A DNA stretch of 64,000 nucleotides from JAQUQI01 sp041650035 (lineage in GTDB: Bacteria; Omnitrophota; Gorgyraeia; JABMRG01): assembly GCA_041650035.1 (NCBI GenBank), contig JBAZLY010000001.1:1-64000 (forward strand), in the 5' to 3' direction. Shown one piece after another: positions 1 through 9,720 of the stretch (its first letter is position 1; every line of letters begins with the position of its first letter). The notes beneath the pieces were generated by a model. The model had not been told where the DNA came from, searched no databases, and saw only the letters and a program-made list of their open reading frames with translations. Position numbers and translations under genes: made by a program.

Positions 1-223
1 ACTCAAGCATAGGCCTCACATTATCAAGGACTTGCTGGAACAGCTCAAGGACATTGGGCTTAGCGGCCTTTTCTTTTAATATCTCAAAGGCGTCATAGAC
101 GATCGTTTCGGCAGTCGCTTTCTTGCCCCTCTCCATAACGATATTGATAAACTTGGAAACCATCTCCGATTTGTATTTAGGATCAGGTAATACCTTTCTC
201 TTCTCAGCCCTTCTTCTTCTCAT
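1..223 (-). CDS. rpsG: 30S ribosomal protein uS7 (3' part outside window)
   Basis: N-terminal 74 residues of uS7, which nucleates assembly of the 30S head on the 3' domain of 16S rRNA. The start is the ATG at 223: the product opens MRRRRAEKRKVLPDPKYKS and continues with the conserved stretch VSKFINIVMERGKKATAE and then YDAFEIL, as in the family. An AAGGAT ribosome-binding site lies about 8 nt upstream. The gene follows rpsL by 53 nt, the usual str-operon order, and runs off the window edge, so the C-terminal half cannot be judged. Confidence 0.95.
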   Translation of the reverse strand, partial: MRRRRAEKRKVLPDPKYKSEMVSKFINIVMERGKKATAETIVYDAFEILKEKAAKPNVLELFQQVLDNVRPMLE

Positions 224-276
224 CTTTTATCCTTGTCAATTCGGTTTTTGCCTTCCCAGCATAAAATACCGCCGCG

Positions 277-663
277 TCAAGCCGCCGTAGTCGCCTTAGG
301 CCTCTTGGCACCGTATTTGGAACGGCTCTTCTTCCTGTTTGAGACCCCCTGTGTATCAAGTATGCCTCTTACGATATGATAACGTACGCCGGGGAGATCC
401 TTTACTCTGCCGCCTCTAACCAAGACTATTGAGTGCTCCTGCAGGTTATGGCCTTCTCCGGGTATATATGCGGTAACCTCTATATTGTTAGTAAGCCTGA
501 CTCTGGCAATCTTTCTAAGAGCCGAATTAGGCTTTTTCGGGGTCTGGGTCTTTACCTGAAGACAGACACCCCTTTTCTGCGGCGATGACTTAAGCGCCGG
601 AGATTTCGTCTTAGAAAGCATGTGCCTTCTTCCTTTTCTTATAAGCTGATTGATTGTCGGCAT
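277..663 (-). CDS. rpsL: 30S ribosomal protein uS12
   Basis: 128-residue uS12, a decoding-centre protein of the 30S subunit. The family signatures TPKKPNSALRK and GGRVKDLPGVRYHIVRG are present; the lysines at the two classical streptomycin-resistance positions are the wild-type ones. The C-terminus is a normal basic tail (RSKYGAKRPKATTAA). It lies downstream of rpoC and directly upstream of rpsG. AGGGG just before the ATG serves as ribosome-binding site. Unusual only in that rpoBC, rpsL and rpsG appear to form one run of genes. Confidence 0.97.
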   Translation of the reverse strand: MPTINQLIRKGRRHMLSKTKSPALKSSPQKRGVCLQVKTQTPKKPNSALRKIARVRLTNNIEVTAYIPGEGHNLQEHSIVLVRGGRVKDLPGVRYHIVRGILDTQGVSNRKKSRSKYGAKRPKATTAA

Positions 664-696
664 ATACCCCTCATATGTTTATAGTCTTGGTTTCGC

Positions 697-714
697 AAAA
701 ACCCTGCCTCAGGG
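697..714 (-). terminator. Hairpin plus T-run between rpoC and rpsL
   Basis: In the transcribed strand CCCTG-AGG-CAGGG is followed by TTTTT. A 5-bp GC-rich stem with a 5-T tail fits a weak intrinsic terminator or attenuator separating rpoBC from rpsL-rpsG. The short stem suggests partial read-through. No clear promoter was found in the remaining 30 nt before rpsL, so read-through is probably needed. Confidence 0.4.
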
Positions 715-747
715 ACCGCTATAATATTATTCCGGCCCGCGCGCGTA

Positions 748-3700
748 TTAAACCGTCTCCCTGTTCTGACTCTCAAGCTCTTTTCTGGCACTCTCCATGA
801 TATCGATATTTTTAACAATCTCTATTCCATTATTATCGGGGAAACCCGTTCCAGCCGGTATCAAATGGCCCATAATAACATTCTCTTTAAGCCCAGTGAG
901 ATAGTCAACCTTGCCGCCGGTAGCTGCCTCCGTTAATATACGCGTAGTCTCCTGAAAGCTTGCAGCCGATATGAAACTCTCCGTACTCAAGGACGCCTTG
1001 GTTATGCCCAGTAATATCGGCGTCGCTTTGGCGGGATTAAGTTTCTTCTTGTTTGCTCGCCGATTCGCCTCATAGAATTCCATCTTATCAACATGAGATC
1101 CGACCAAAAGGTCAGTATCACCGGCATCATCTATCTTTACCTTTTTAAGCATCTGCCTGACAATAACCTCTATATGCTTATCATTTATCTTAACACCCTG
1201 CAGTCTATAAACCTCCTGCACCTCATTTACAAGATACTCCTGCAATGCCTTATCCCCTGATACCCTGAGTATGTCCTGAGGCACAACAGGCCCATCTACG
1301 AGTTGTTGTCCGGCATAGACCCGGTCGCCCTTATATGCGTTGAGATGCTTACCGTGAGGAATTAGGTATTCCTTTTTCATCCCTGTCTCGCTCTTGACGA
1401 TTATCCGTCTCTGTCCTTTTTTGGAACCGCCGAACTCTACTATACCGTCAATCTCACTTATAATAGCCGGATCCTTGGGCCTTCTCGCCTCAAAAAGCTC
1501 CGCTACCCTGGGAAGCCCTCCGGTGATATCCCTGGTCTTCGTAACTAAACGCGGCGTTTTTGCAAGCAGATCGCCCGCCTTTATCTGTTGGCCATCCTTT
1601 ACCAGTATGTGCGCGCCTGCCGGTATAGGGTACAGGGCCACAACCTCCTTTTTCTCATTTTGAATAACAATCTGCGGATGATATTCTCCCTTGTGTTCAA
1701 TAATTATCGTGTCTATTAATCTCGTATTAGGGTCTGTCTCCTGGCGCATGGTTAAGCCTTCCTTGATATCCTCAAATCTAACCAGACCCGCCATTTCAGT
1801 AAGTATGGGGGACATGTAAGGGTCCCATTTAACTAAGATTGCATCCTTCTTTACCTGTTTGTCTTCCTTGGCGGTTATAACAGCACCATGAGGGACAGGA
1901 TAGCGCTCGAATTCCCTGCCGCTTTCGTCATTAACAGATATCTGGCCATTACGGTTTAAAACCACTATCTCGCCCGTATCAGCCTTTTCAACTATCCTAA
2001 GATTATGATACTTGATAATACCGTCATTTTTACTCTTAACAAAGGCCTGCTCGACTACCCTGCTCGCTGTACCTCCTATATGGAACGTCCTCATCGTAAG
2101 CTGGGTTCCGGGCTCACCGATAGACTGCGCGGCGATAATGCCTATGGCCTCTCCTTTCTCAACAAGCCTGCCTGTCGCGAGATTCCTGCCATAGCATTTA
2201 ACGCAGACGCCTTTTTTCGCCTCACATGTCAAAACACTCCTGATCCTGATTCGTTCTATACCAGCCGTCTCAATAAGGTCAGCCTTTTTCTCATCTATCT
2301 CCTGGCCCGCCTCAACAATCAACTCATCCGTTATAATATCTACTATATTATCGCAAGCGACCCTGCCGATCACCCTCTCCTTAAGACTGACGACCACCTC
2401 ATCACCTTCAATAATAGCGCCTATCAAGATACCGTTCAATGTCTTGCAGTCATCCTCATTAATAATAACGTCCTGGGCGACATCGACAAGCCTTCTTGTC
2501 AGATACCCCGAATCAGCAGTTTTAAGCGCTGTATCAGCGAGTCCCTTCCTGGCGCCGTGCGTGGAGATAAAATACTCTAACACGGTCAGCCCTTCTCTGA
2601 AATTGGCGGTAATAGGATATTCTATGATATCACCCGATGGTTTGGCCATAAGCCCTCTCATGCCGGCAAGCTGTCTGATCTGCTGTTTGGAACCGCGCGC
2701 GCCGGAATCCGCCATCATGAAGATAGGATTAAAATCGCCTAAATTATCAATGACCTTTTCCGAGACCGTATCCGTTACATGAGTCCATATATCAACTATC
2801 TTATTGTATCTCTCTCTATCGGTTATAATACCCTTACGGTATTGAGCCTGCACGTCATTAACCTGTTTTTGCGCTTCGGCAATTATCTGTTTCTTTTCAG
2901 GCAGCAGCTTCAGGTCGTCCAATGATATAGATAGGCCCGCCTTAGTAGCCCATTCGAAACCAAGCGTTTTTAATTCATCCAACAGCATAACAGTGCTGCT
3001 ATGGCCGAATTCCTTATAACACGACACTATGATCTTCGATATCTTGCTTTTATTGATGGTATCATTGATAAAGGGCAGGCCTTGAGGCAATGCCTTATTA
3101 AATATTATCCTGCCGGGCGTCGTCTCAATGATCTTGTCTGCCATCCTTACCTTAATCATGGCATGTATATCAACCTGCCCGTCATCATAAGCCGTTATCA
3201 CTTCGTCTACAGAGGCAAATACCATACCACGGCCTTTTTTGTTCTTGTCCTCTTTTGTTATGTAATAAAGACCCAACACAATATCCTGCGTAGGCGATAA
3301 TACAGGGGAACCGCTTGCCGGCGAAAAGATATTGTTTGACGCCATGATCAGAAGCTTGGACTCCATCTGGGCCTCAATGGACAACGGGACATGAACGGCC
3401 ATTTGGTCACCGTCAAAATCCGCGTTGAAGGCTGAACACACCAATGGATGCACCCTTATAGATTTGCCCTCTATCAAGACAGGCTGGAATGCCTGTATGC
3501 CAAGCCTGTGCAGGGTTGGGGCCCTGTTCAATAGTATCGGGTGATCGGTTATAACAGAATCAAGTATATCCCAGACCTCCAACTTTGCCTTCTCTACCAT
3601 CCTCTTAGCACTCTTTATCGTGTGCACAAACCCGCGCTCTTTAAGTTTCTTTATGATAAACGGCTCAAAGAGCTCAAGGGCCATCGTTTTGGGTAATCCG

Positions 3701-4761
3701 CATTGATGCAGCTTAAGTTCAGGACCTATAACGACAACGGAGCGGCCTGAATAATCCACTCTCTTACCCAGAAGATTCTGCCTGAACCTGCCTTGTTTAC
3801 CCTTAAGCATATCGCTTAAGGATTTCAAGGGCCGATTGCCTGTGCCGAGGACCGGCCTGCCATGACGTCCATTATCGAAAAGCGCGTCAACGGATTCCTG
3901 AAGCATGCGTTTTTCGTTTCTTATAATGACCTCCGGCGCTTTAAGCTCCATCAATTTTTTAAGCCTGTTGTTCCTGTTAATAACCCTCCTATACAGATCG
4001 TTCAAATCGCTGGTCGCAAAACGCCCGCCGTCCAAAGGCACTAAGGGTCTGAGATCGGGCGGGATAACGGGGATAATATTAAGTATCATCCACTCGGGCT
4101 TATTGTCGCTCTGTTTGAATAATTCGACTATCTTTAAAATCTTGGCCAACCTCTTCTGAGACTGATCGCCTTTAGAGTTCTTGATATCTTTGGTAATCTT
4201 CGCCGACAATTTAGACAGATCGACCTTTTCAAGCAGTTTCTTTATCGCCTCGGCACCCATCATGGCCTGAAAGCCGTCTTTATATTGCTGGCGGTACTGA
4301 CGGTATTTTTCGTCATTCAAAAGTTCTTTTTCTTTAAGCCCCGTCTCGCCCGGATCCAAGACAATGTACTCCTCATAATATAATACCTTTTCAAGTTCCC
4401 TTAAGGTGATACCGAGCAATGTCCCAATCCTTGACGGAACAACTTTGAAAAACCATATATGAGAAACAGGTGTCGCCAACTCTATGTGGCCCATCTTTTC
4501 GCGCCTGACCTTTGAGAGGGTAACCTCAACGCCGCACCTGTCGCATACGATACCCTTATGCTTGATCCTCTTATATTTGCCGCAACTGCATTCCCAATCC
4601 CTTGTCGGGCCGAATATCCTCTCGCAAAACAACCCGTCTTTTTCCGGGCGCAGGGTTCGGTAGTTGATAGTCTCGGGCTTCTTTACCTCACCCCTGGACC
4701 ATGACTTAATGATCTCTGGCGAGGCTATCTTTATGCTGACTGAATCAAAATTTAAATCCAT
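748..4761 (-). CDS. rpoC: DNA-directed RNA polymerase beta' subunit
   Basis: 1337-residue catalytic subunit of RNA polymerase. Seen in the sequence: the N-terminal zinc finger with Cys58, Cys60, Cys73 and Cys76; the active-site Mg motif NADFDGDQMAVH near residue 450; the trigger-loop region; a second cysteine cluster CEAKKGVCVKCYG; and the C-terminal region. Length is typical of a beta' without large lineage insertions. It starts 32 nt after the rpoB stop and is surely co-transcribed with it. Intact throughout. Confidence 0.98.
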   Translation of the reverse strand: MDLNFDSVSIKIASPEIIKSWSRGEVKKPETINYRTLRPEKDGLFCERIFGPTRDWECSCGKYKRIKHKGIVCDRCGVEVTLSKVRREKMGHIELATPVSHIWFFKVVPSRIGTLLGITLRELEKVLYYEEYIVLDPGETGLKEKELLNDEKYRQYRQQYKDGFQAMMGAEAIKKLLEKVDLSKLSAKITKDIKNSKGDQSQKRLAKILKIVELFKQSDNKPEWMILNIIPVIPPDLRPLVPLDGGRFATSDLNDLYRRVINRNNRLKKLMELKAPEVIIRNEKRMLQESVDALFDNGRHGRPVLGTGNRPLKSLSDMLKGKQGRFRQNLLGKRVDYSGRSVVVIGPELKLHQCGLPKTMALELFEPFIIKKLKERGFVHTIKSAKRMVEKAKLEVWDILDSVITDHPILLNRAPTLHRLGIQAFQPVLIEGKSIRVHPLVCSAFNADFDGDQMAVHVPLSIEAQMESKLLIMASNNIFSPASGSPVLSPTQDIVLGLYYITKEDKNKKGRGMVFASVDEVITAYDDGQVDIHAMIKVRMADKIIETTPGRIIFNKALPQGLPFINDTINKSKISKIIVSCYKEFGHSSTVMLLDELKTLGFEWATKAGLSISLDDLKLLPEKKQIIAEAQKQVNDVQAQYRKGIITDRERYNKIVDIWTHVTDTVSEKVIDNLGDFNPIFMMADSGARGSKQQIRQLAGMRGLMAKPSGDIIEYPITANFREGLTVLEYFISTHGARKGLADTALKTADSGYLTRRLVDVAQDVIINEDDCKTLNGILIGAIIEGDEVVVSLKERVIGRVACDNIVDIITDELIVEAGQEIDEKKADLIETAGIERIRIRSVLTCEAKKGVCVKCYGRNLATGRLVEKGEAIGIIAAQSIGEPGTQLTMRTFHIGGTASRVVEQAFVKSKNDGIIKYHNLRIVEKADTGEIVVLNRNGQISVNDESGREFERYPVPHGAVITAKEDKQVKKDAILVKWDPYMSPILTEMAGLVRFEDIKEGLTMRQETDPNTRLIDTIIIEHKGEYHPQIVIQNEKKEVVALYPIPAGAHILVKDGQQIKAGDLLAKTPRLVTKTRDITGGLPRVAELFEARRPKDPAIISEIDGIVEFGGSKKGQRRIIVKSETGMKKEYLIPHGKHLNAYKGDRVYAGQQLVDGPVVPQDILRVSGDKALQEYLVNEVQEVYRLQGVKINDKHIEVIVRQMLKKVKIDDAGDTDLLVGSHVDKMEFYEANRRANKKKLNPAKATPILLGITKASLSTESFISAASFQETTRILTEAATGGKVDYLTGLKENVIMGHLIPAGTGFPDNNGIEIVKNIDIMESARKELESQNRETV

Positions 4762-4793
4762 TGGTTACTCCAAGGGGTAAATTTATGATACCT

Positions 4794-7700
4794 TTATTTG
4801 TTTTCAACGGCAGTTTTATGCCTGACAGATTCAGTTCTTATATCTAAACACAAACTCTGTAGCTCTTTTACAAGCACATTAAACGATTCGGGCGTGCCCG
4901 GCTGCAGGGCATTCTCTCCCTTAACGATCGACTCGTAGATACGTGTCCTGCCCATTACATCATCACTCTTAACGGTAAGTAATTCCTGCAGTGTATAAGC
5001 GGCGCCGTAAGCCTCTAAAGCCCATACCTCCATCTCGCCAAATCTTTGCCCTCCGAATTGCGCCTTTCCGCCTAACGGCTGCTGTGTGACAAGTGAATAC
5101 GGGCCTATTGAGCGGGCATGTATCTTATCATCTACGAGGTGGGCTAGTTTCATCATATAAATATAACCGACTGTTACCTTCTGCGCGAACGGTTCTCCGG
5201 TAAACCCGTCATAAACAACCACCTTGCCGGATTCGGGTATGCCTGCCTTGACCATCTTCGCCCTGATCTCATCTTCCGTGGCCCCGTCAAAGACAGGGGT
5301 TGCTATCTTCATGTCTAAAAGCTTGGCGGCCCAGCCTAAGTGGGTTTCCATTATCTGGCCCACATTCATCCTTGAAGGCACACCAAGAGGATTAAGGACT
5401 ATCTCAACGGGCGTGCCATCATCAAGATACGGCATATCGGCCTCAGGGAGTATCTTGGCTATAACACCTTTGTTGCCGTGACGTCCGGCAACTTTATCAC
5501 CGACAGAGGCCTTGCGTTTGCTGGCGATATTAACCGTCACCTTCTTTAAAACGCCCGCAGGTAGTTCGTCGCCGCGTTTTATCTTATCTATCTCTCTTTC
5601 CTCTTCATAGATAAGCTCTTCGATCTGCTCATCCAATATCTTAATGACCCTCTTGATATCCTCCTCGGCCTCAATATCCTCCTCATGGAGTTTAAGACTG
5701 GCTATATCGCACTTCTGCATTTTTTTGATATCGGACTTCTTAATCACCTTGCCCGAAGCAATAATGATCGAACCTGTGTGATCGTCTAAAAGGGCGCTCG
5801 ATATTTTTTTACCGACCAAAAATTTGGTCAATTTATGCAGCCTCTCCTGTTCCAGGGTGTTTATCTGGGAACCGTAATACTCCTTGACCTCATCAATCTG
5901 CGCCAACTCTTTCGTAAGCTCTTCCTTCTTTTTCGGCCTGTGCTGTTTTCTGGAGAATACCTTAACATCCACAACCACGCCTTCAATACCCGGAGGCACC
6001 ATGAGAGAGGCGTCCCTAACATCGCCTGCCTTCTCACCAAATATAGCCCTCAAAAGCTTCTCTTCAGGGGAAAGTTCGGTCTCGCTCTTGGGCATAACCT
6101 TTCCGACAAGAACATCCCCCGGCCCGACCTCCGCGCCCACTCTTATAATACCCTCCTCATCCAGATCCCGCAGGGCCTCTTCTCCGATATTGGGTATATC
6201 ACGGGTAATCTCTTCGGGCCCAAGCCTCGTGTCGCGAGCCTCTATCTCGAACTCCTCAACGTGTATCGATGTAAACATGTCATCTTTTACAAGCTTTTCA
6301 CTTATAAGAATAGCGTCTTCAAAATTATAACCCCTCCAAGGCATAAAGGCCACCAGCAGATTCCTGCCCAAAGCAAGCTCCCCGTTTCTTGTAGCAGCCC
6401 CGTCGGCAATAATCTCACCGGCCTCCACCCTTTGGCCAAGGACCACCAAAGGCCTTTGGTTAAGGCATGTGGATGCATTGGACCTCTGATATTTCTTGAG
6501 TTTATAAACACGCTCGCCGATTTGTATCTGATCCGATTGAACATTCTTAACTATACCCGGCGCCTCGGCGATCACCATCGCCCCTGAATCCCTCGCGACC
6601 TTTGATTCCATGCCGGTACCTACCAAAGGTTCTTCAGGCTCAAGCAAAGGCACGGCCTGCCTCTGCATATTTGAACCCATCAACGCCCTGTTGGCGTCAT
6701 CATGTTCAAGAAAAGGTATTAGACAGGCCGCGACACTGACAAGCTGGGTCGGAGATACATCCATATATTGAACCTGTTTTGCCACAATCTTCAAAAAATC
6801 GGACTTATACCTGCAAAACACAGTGTCCTCAATGAAACGGCCGTCATCATCAACCTTGGAATTGGCCTGCGCTATATAATAAGTATCTTCCACATCAGCA
6901 GAGAGGTACTCAACCTTCTTCGTTACCCTGCCATTCTCGACTTTAACATAAGGCGTTTCGATAAACCCAAATTCATTCACCCTGGCATACGTAGATAATG
7001 AGGCGATAAGACCTATATTCGGGCCTTCAGGGGTTTCTATGGGACATACACGCCCGTAATGAGAGTAGTGAACATCCCTGACCTCAAATCCCGCCCTCTC
7101 GCGGGATAGGCCGCCGGGGCCCAGAGCGGATACACGCCTTTTGTGGGTCATTTCCGCCAATGGGTTTGTCTGGTCCATAAACTGTGATAACTGGCTCCTA
7201 CCGAAGAAATCCTTGATGACACCAGATACCAGTTTTGAATTTATAAGGTTATGGGGCATGATATTTTCCAGGTCGTAAATAGACATCCTTTCCCTGATAG
7301 CCCTTTCAAGCCTGGTAAAACCAATTCTGAACTGGTTGACCAAAAGTTCTCCAATGGTTCGGACCCTTCTGTTGCCAAGATGGTCTATATCATCGGTCAT
7401 GCCCTCAGTATGTTTTAAATACAAAAGTTGTTTTATGCCTTCCACTACCGTGTCCCTGTCTAAAACCCTGTTCTCAAGCGGGACATTCATATGAAGTTTT
7501 TTATTAAGCATAAACCGACCGACCGGCGCGAGGTCGTAGCGCTTATTATCAAAAAATAGCATGTCAAGCGCCGCCTTTGCATTCTCGATAGTCGGCGGGT
7601 CTCCGGGGCGAAGTTTTCTGTATATATCCGTTAAGGCGTCGTCGGTAGACCCGCTATGGTCTTTTGACAAGGTATTTAAGACCTCCTCAACAGGGTCTTT

Positions 7701-8513
7701 GATCAGCCGTATTTTATTAACCTTCGCAGAGGCTATCTGTTTAATGATTTCACGCGTAAGCTTTTCCTTCTTTTGTAGTATAGTTACTCCGGTCTCCTCG
7801 TTCATAATATCGGCTATAGTGACTGCCCCGGTATATTGTTCCAGTGTCTGCACGGTGGGTGATTTTAATTCCACTATCTCACTGAACAGCCTTAATATAT
7901 CCTCCTCCGTGGAAATACCAAGGGCCTTCAAAAAAACCGTCGATAATACCTTTTTCTTGCGGTCGATATAAGCGTAAAGATTGTCGTAGGCGTCAAACTC
8001 AAACTCAAGCCATGCCCCCCTATACGGGATAAAACGGGCCGTATAGATCTTTTTGCCGTTCGGATGCATGGATGACTCAAATGAAATGCCCGGCGAACGA
8101 TGCAACTGACTGACCACAACCCTCTCGTCACCGTTTATAATAAATGTCCCAACAGGGGTCATCAACGGCAAATCGCCTATGTATACCTCCTGCTCTTTTA
8201 TATCCTTATCAGACCGCAGCCTTAATTTGACCTTAAGGCTGGCCGCATACGTCATGCTCCTGATCTTACAATCCTCGATCTCATATTTAGGTTTGCCTAA
8301 AGAATAACCGATAAACTCCAAACGGTATTTCTTATCATAACTCTCGATGGGAAAAATACTGGTAAAAACCTCCTGTAGGCCGATATTTTTTCGCTTTTGC
8401 CGTGAAATACCGGCTTGTATAAAGTCGTTAAACGAGTTCAGCTGTATCTCTAACAGATTAGGTATAGGATACAAACGCTTTAACTGCGAAAAACTTTTCC
8501 TCTTGCTTGACAT
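4794..8513 (-). CDS. rpoB: DNA-directed RNA polymerase beta subunit
   Basis: 1239-residue beta subunit. The rifampicin-pocket region reads GRSQLSQFMDQTNPLAEMTH followed by KRRVSALGPGGL, which is the rifampicin-sensitive consensus. The conserved C-terminal motifs GKAQFGGQRFGEMEVWALE and the bridge to rpoC are present. It is preceded by a 165-nt gap after rplL, a common place for a processing site or attenuator, although I see no convincing intrinsic terminator there. Intact, no frameshift. Confidence 0.98.
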   Translation of the reverse strand: MSSKRKSFSQLKRLYPIPNLLEIQLNSFNDFIQAGISRQKRKNIGLQEVFTSIFPIESYDKKYRLEFIGYSLGKPKYEIEDCKIRSMTYAASLKVKLRLRSDKDIKEQEVYIGDLPLMTPVGTFIINGDERVVVSQLHRSPGISFESSMHPNGKKIYTARFIPYRGAWLEFEFDAYDNLYAYIDRKKKVLSTVFLKALGISTEEDILRLFSEIVELKSPTVQTLEQYTGAVTIADIMNEETGVTILQKKEKLTREIIKQIASAKVNKIRLIKDPVEEVLNTLSKDHSGSTDDALTDIYRKLRPGDPPTIENAKAALDMLFFDNKRYDLAPVGRFMLNKKLHMNVPLENRVLDRDTVVEGIKQLLYLKHTEGMTDDIDHLGNRRVRTIGELLVNQFRIGFTRLERAIRERMSIYDLENIMPHNLINSKLVSGVIKDFFGRSQLSQFMDQTNPLAEMTHKRRVSALGPGGLSRERAGFEVRDVHYSHYGRVCPIETPEGPNIGLIASLSTYARVNEFGFIETPYVKVENGRVTKKVEYLSADVEDTYYIAQANSKVDDDGRFIEDTVFCRYKSDFLKIVAKQVQYMDVSPTQLVSVAACLIPFLEHDDANRALMGSNMQRQAVPLLEPEEPLVGTGMESKVARDSGAMVIAEAPGIVKNVQSDQIQIGERVYKLKKYQRSNASTCLNQRPLVVLGQRVEAGEIIADGAATRNGELALGRNLLVAFMPWRGYNFEDAILISEKLVKDDMFTSIHVEEFEIEARDTRLGPEEITRDIPNIGEEALRDLDEEGIIRVGAEVGPGDVLVGKVMPKSETELSPEEKLLRAIFGEKAGDVRDASLMVPPGIEGVVVDVKVFSRKQHRPKKKEELTKELAQIDEVKEYYGSQINTLEQERLHKLTKFLVGKKISSALLDDHTGSIIIASGKVIKKSDIKKMQKCDIASLKLHEEDIEAEEDIKRVIKILDEQIEELIYEEEREIDKIKRGDELPAGVLKKVTVNIASKRKASVGDKVAGRHGNKGVIAKILPEADMPYLDDGTPVEIVLNPLGVPSRMNVGQIMETHLGWAAKLLDMKIATPVFDGATEDEIRAKMVKAGIPESGKVVVYDGFTGEPFAQKVTVGYIYMMKLAHLVDDKIHARSIGPYSLVTQQPLGGKAQFGGQRFGEMEVWALEAYGAAYTLQELLTVKSDDVMGRTRIYESIVKGENALQPGTPESFNVLVKELQSLCLDIRTESVRHKTAVENK

Positions 8514-8678
8514 ATTTTTTTCTTTCTGATTTTTACCCTATAGAATTTATGATAACCTTTTCCCGTTTGCGTTAAGGTAAGCACCCATAAGTCAAATCCG
8601 CCCCACAAAGAAGTTTATCTCCCAAACCCGGTGAAACATCATATAATCAACCGTATCTTTGCACCGGAGAGGCAAAAA

Positions 8679-9149
8679 TTAATTTAATTCCACCTTGGCA
8701 CCCGCGGCCTCAATCTTCTTCTTTATGTCTTCAGCCTCGGCCTTTGTCACACCCTCTTTAATGGCCTTCGGAGCGGCCTCAACAAGATCCTTTGCCTCTT
8801 TCAACCCAAGGCTTGTAACTGTTCTTATCTCCTTTATAACCTGTATCTTATTGGCGCCGACATCCTTTAAGACCACAGTAAACATGGTCTTCTCTTCCTG
8901 TGCCGGTGCCGCGCCTGACGCCCCCTGCGGGACTCCAGCCTGGGCCATCATAACTGGGGCCTGAGCGGAAACACCAAACTTTTCCTCCAACGCCTTTACA
9001 AGCGACGATAGTTCCATTACGGACATCTTCTCGATCTTGGCTATAAAATCGTCCTGCTCTTTTGAAGCGGGTGCCTTCTTTTCAACCTTTTCGGTTTTTA
9101 CAGCCTGCTCGGCTGAACCTGTTTCGCGTTGTTTTAAATCTTCAGACAT
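8679..9149 (-). CDS. rplL: 50S ribosomal protein bL12 with an N-terminal extension
   Basis: 156 residues against the usual 120-128. The dimerisation domain (about residues 33-62, from DDFIAKIEKMSV), an Ala/Gln/Gly-rich hinge, and the C-terminal factor-binding domain (KTMFTVVLKDVGANKIQVIK and GLKEAKDLVE) are all present. About 30 extra charged residues (Glu, Lys, Ala-rich) precede the dimerisation domain. The extended start is supported by a perfect AGGAGG about 8 nt before this ATG, one base after the rplJ stop. It forms the L10-L12 stalk that recruits translation GTPases. Confidence 0.95.
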   Translation of the reverse strand: MSEDLKQRETGSAEQAVKTEKVEKKAPASKEQDDFIAKIEKMSVMELSSLVKALEEKFGVSAQAPVMMAQAGVPQGASGAAPAQEEKTMFTVVLKDVGANKIQVIKEIRTVTSLGLKEAKDLVEAAPKAIKEGVTKAEAEDIKKKIEAAGAKVELN

Positions 9150-9150
9150 T

Positions 9151-9699
9151 TTATTCCTCCTTATTTTCTTCTCTCTTTTTAATTACCGCGTTAAGCGCGT
9201 ATAAAAATTGTTTTAATATCGCCGAACAGGTTGTCACAAGGCCGGAAACGGGTGAATTCATCACCGACACAAGCCTCGCAAGCAATATCTCCCTGGAAGG
9301 CATCGCGGCGAGCTGTTTAAGCGTATCAAGGACGAGGATATCACCGCTGATATACCCGGCTATCAATTTGAATTTATCATTGGAATTGGAAAAATCCACT
9401 AATATCTTGGTCACGCTAACAGGGTCTTTATCCGTATAACTTACAGCGCAGGCGCCTTCAATGGTTGCCGGCAGACCTTCAATATTCAGCGACCTGAAGG
9501 CTGTCCTGCACAAAGAGTTCTTTACGACAAGATATCCGGCCGAAACAGACTTTAATCTGCCCTTAAGCTGTTCTATCTCCCTATTAGTGACGCCGCCATA
9601 ATTTGTCACGAAATAAGAAGACGCCTGTTTGAACGCCTGCTCATATTCATTAATTATTCGCGTTTTTAAAAATTTACCCGGTTTCAGTTCTTTAGCCAT
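9151..9699 (-). CDS. rplJ: 50S ribosomal protein uL10
   Basis: 182-residue stalk base protein that carries bL12 dimers. It shows the N-terminal L10 domain (SSYFVTNYGGVTNREIEQLK) and ends in a helical, lysine/glutamate-rich tail expected to bind bL12. It sits between rplA and rplL; only 21 nt separate it from rplA, so the long L10-binding leader known from other bacteria has no room here. Its last codons contain the ribosome-binding site of rplL. Confidence 0.95.
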   Translation of the reverse strand: MAKELKPGKFLKTRIINEYEQAFKQASSYFVTNYGGVTNREIEQLKGRLKSVSAGYLVVKNSLCRTAFRSLNIEGLPATIEGACAVSYTDKDPVSVTKILVDFSNSNDKFKLIAGYISGDILVLDTLKQLAAMPSREILLARLVSVMNSPVSGLVTTCSAILKQFLYALNAVIKKREENKEE

Positions 9700-9720
9700 A
9701 ATATCCTCTATAATTATCCA

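Noticed and set aside
2005..2580. 191-codon plus-strand frame inside rpoC, and similar frames such as 5835-6587 inside rpoB
   Set aside because: They are antisense shadows of highly conserved genes, lack ribosome-binding sites and match no protein pattern.
8514..8678. rplL-rpoB gap as an attenuator
   Set aside because: I found only short, imperfect inverted repeats and no T-run; not enough to annotate.
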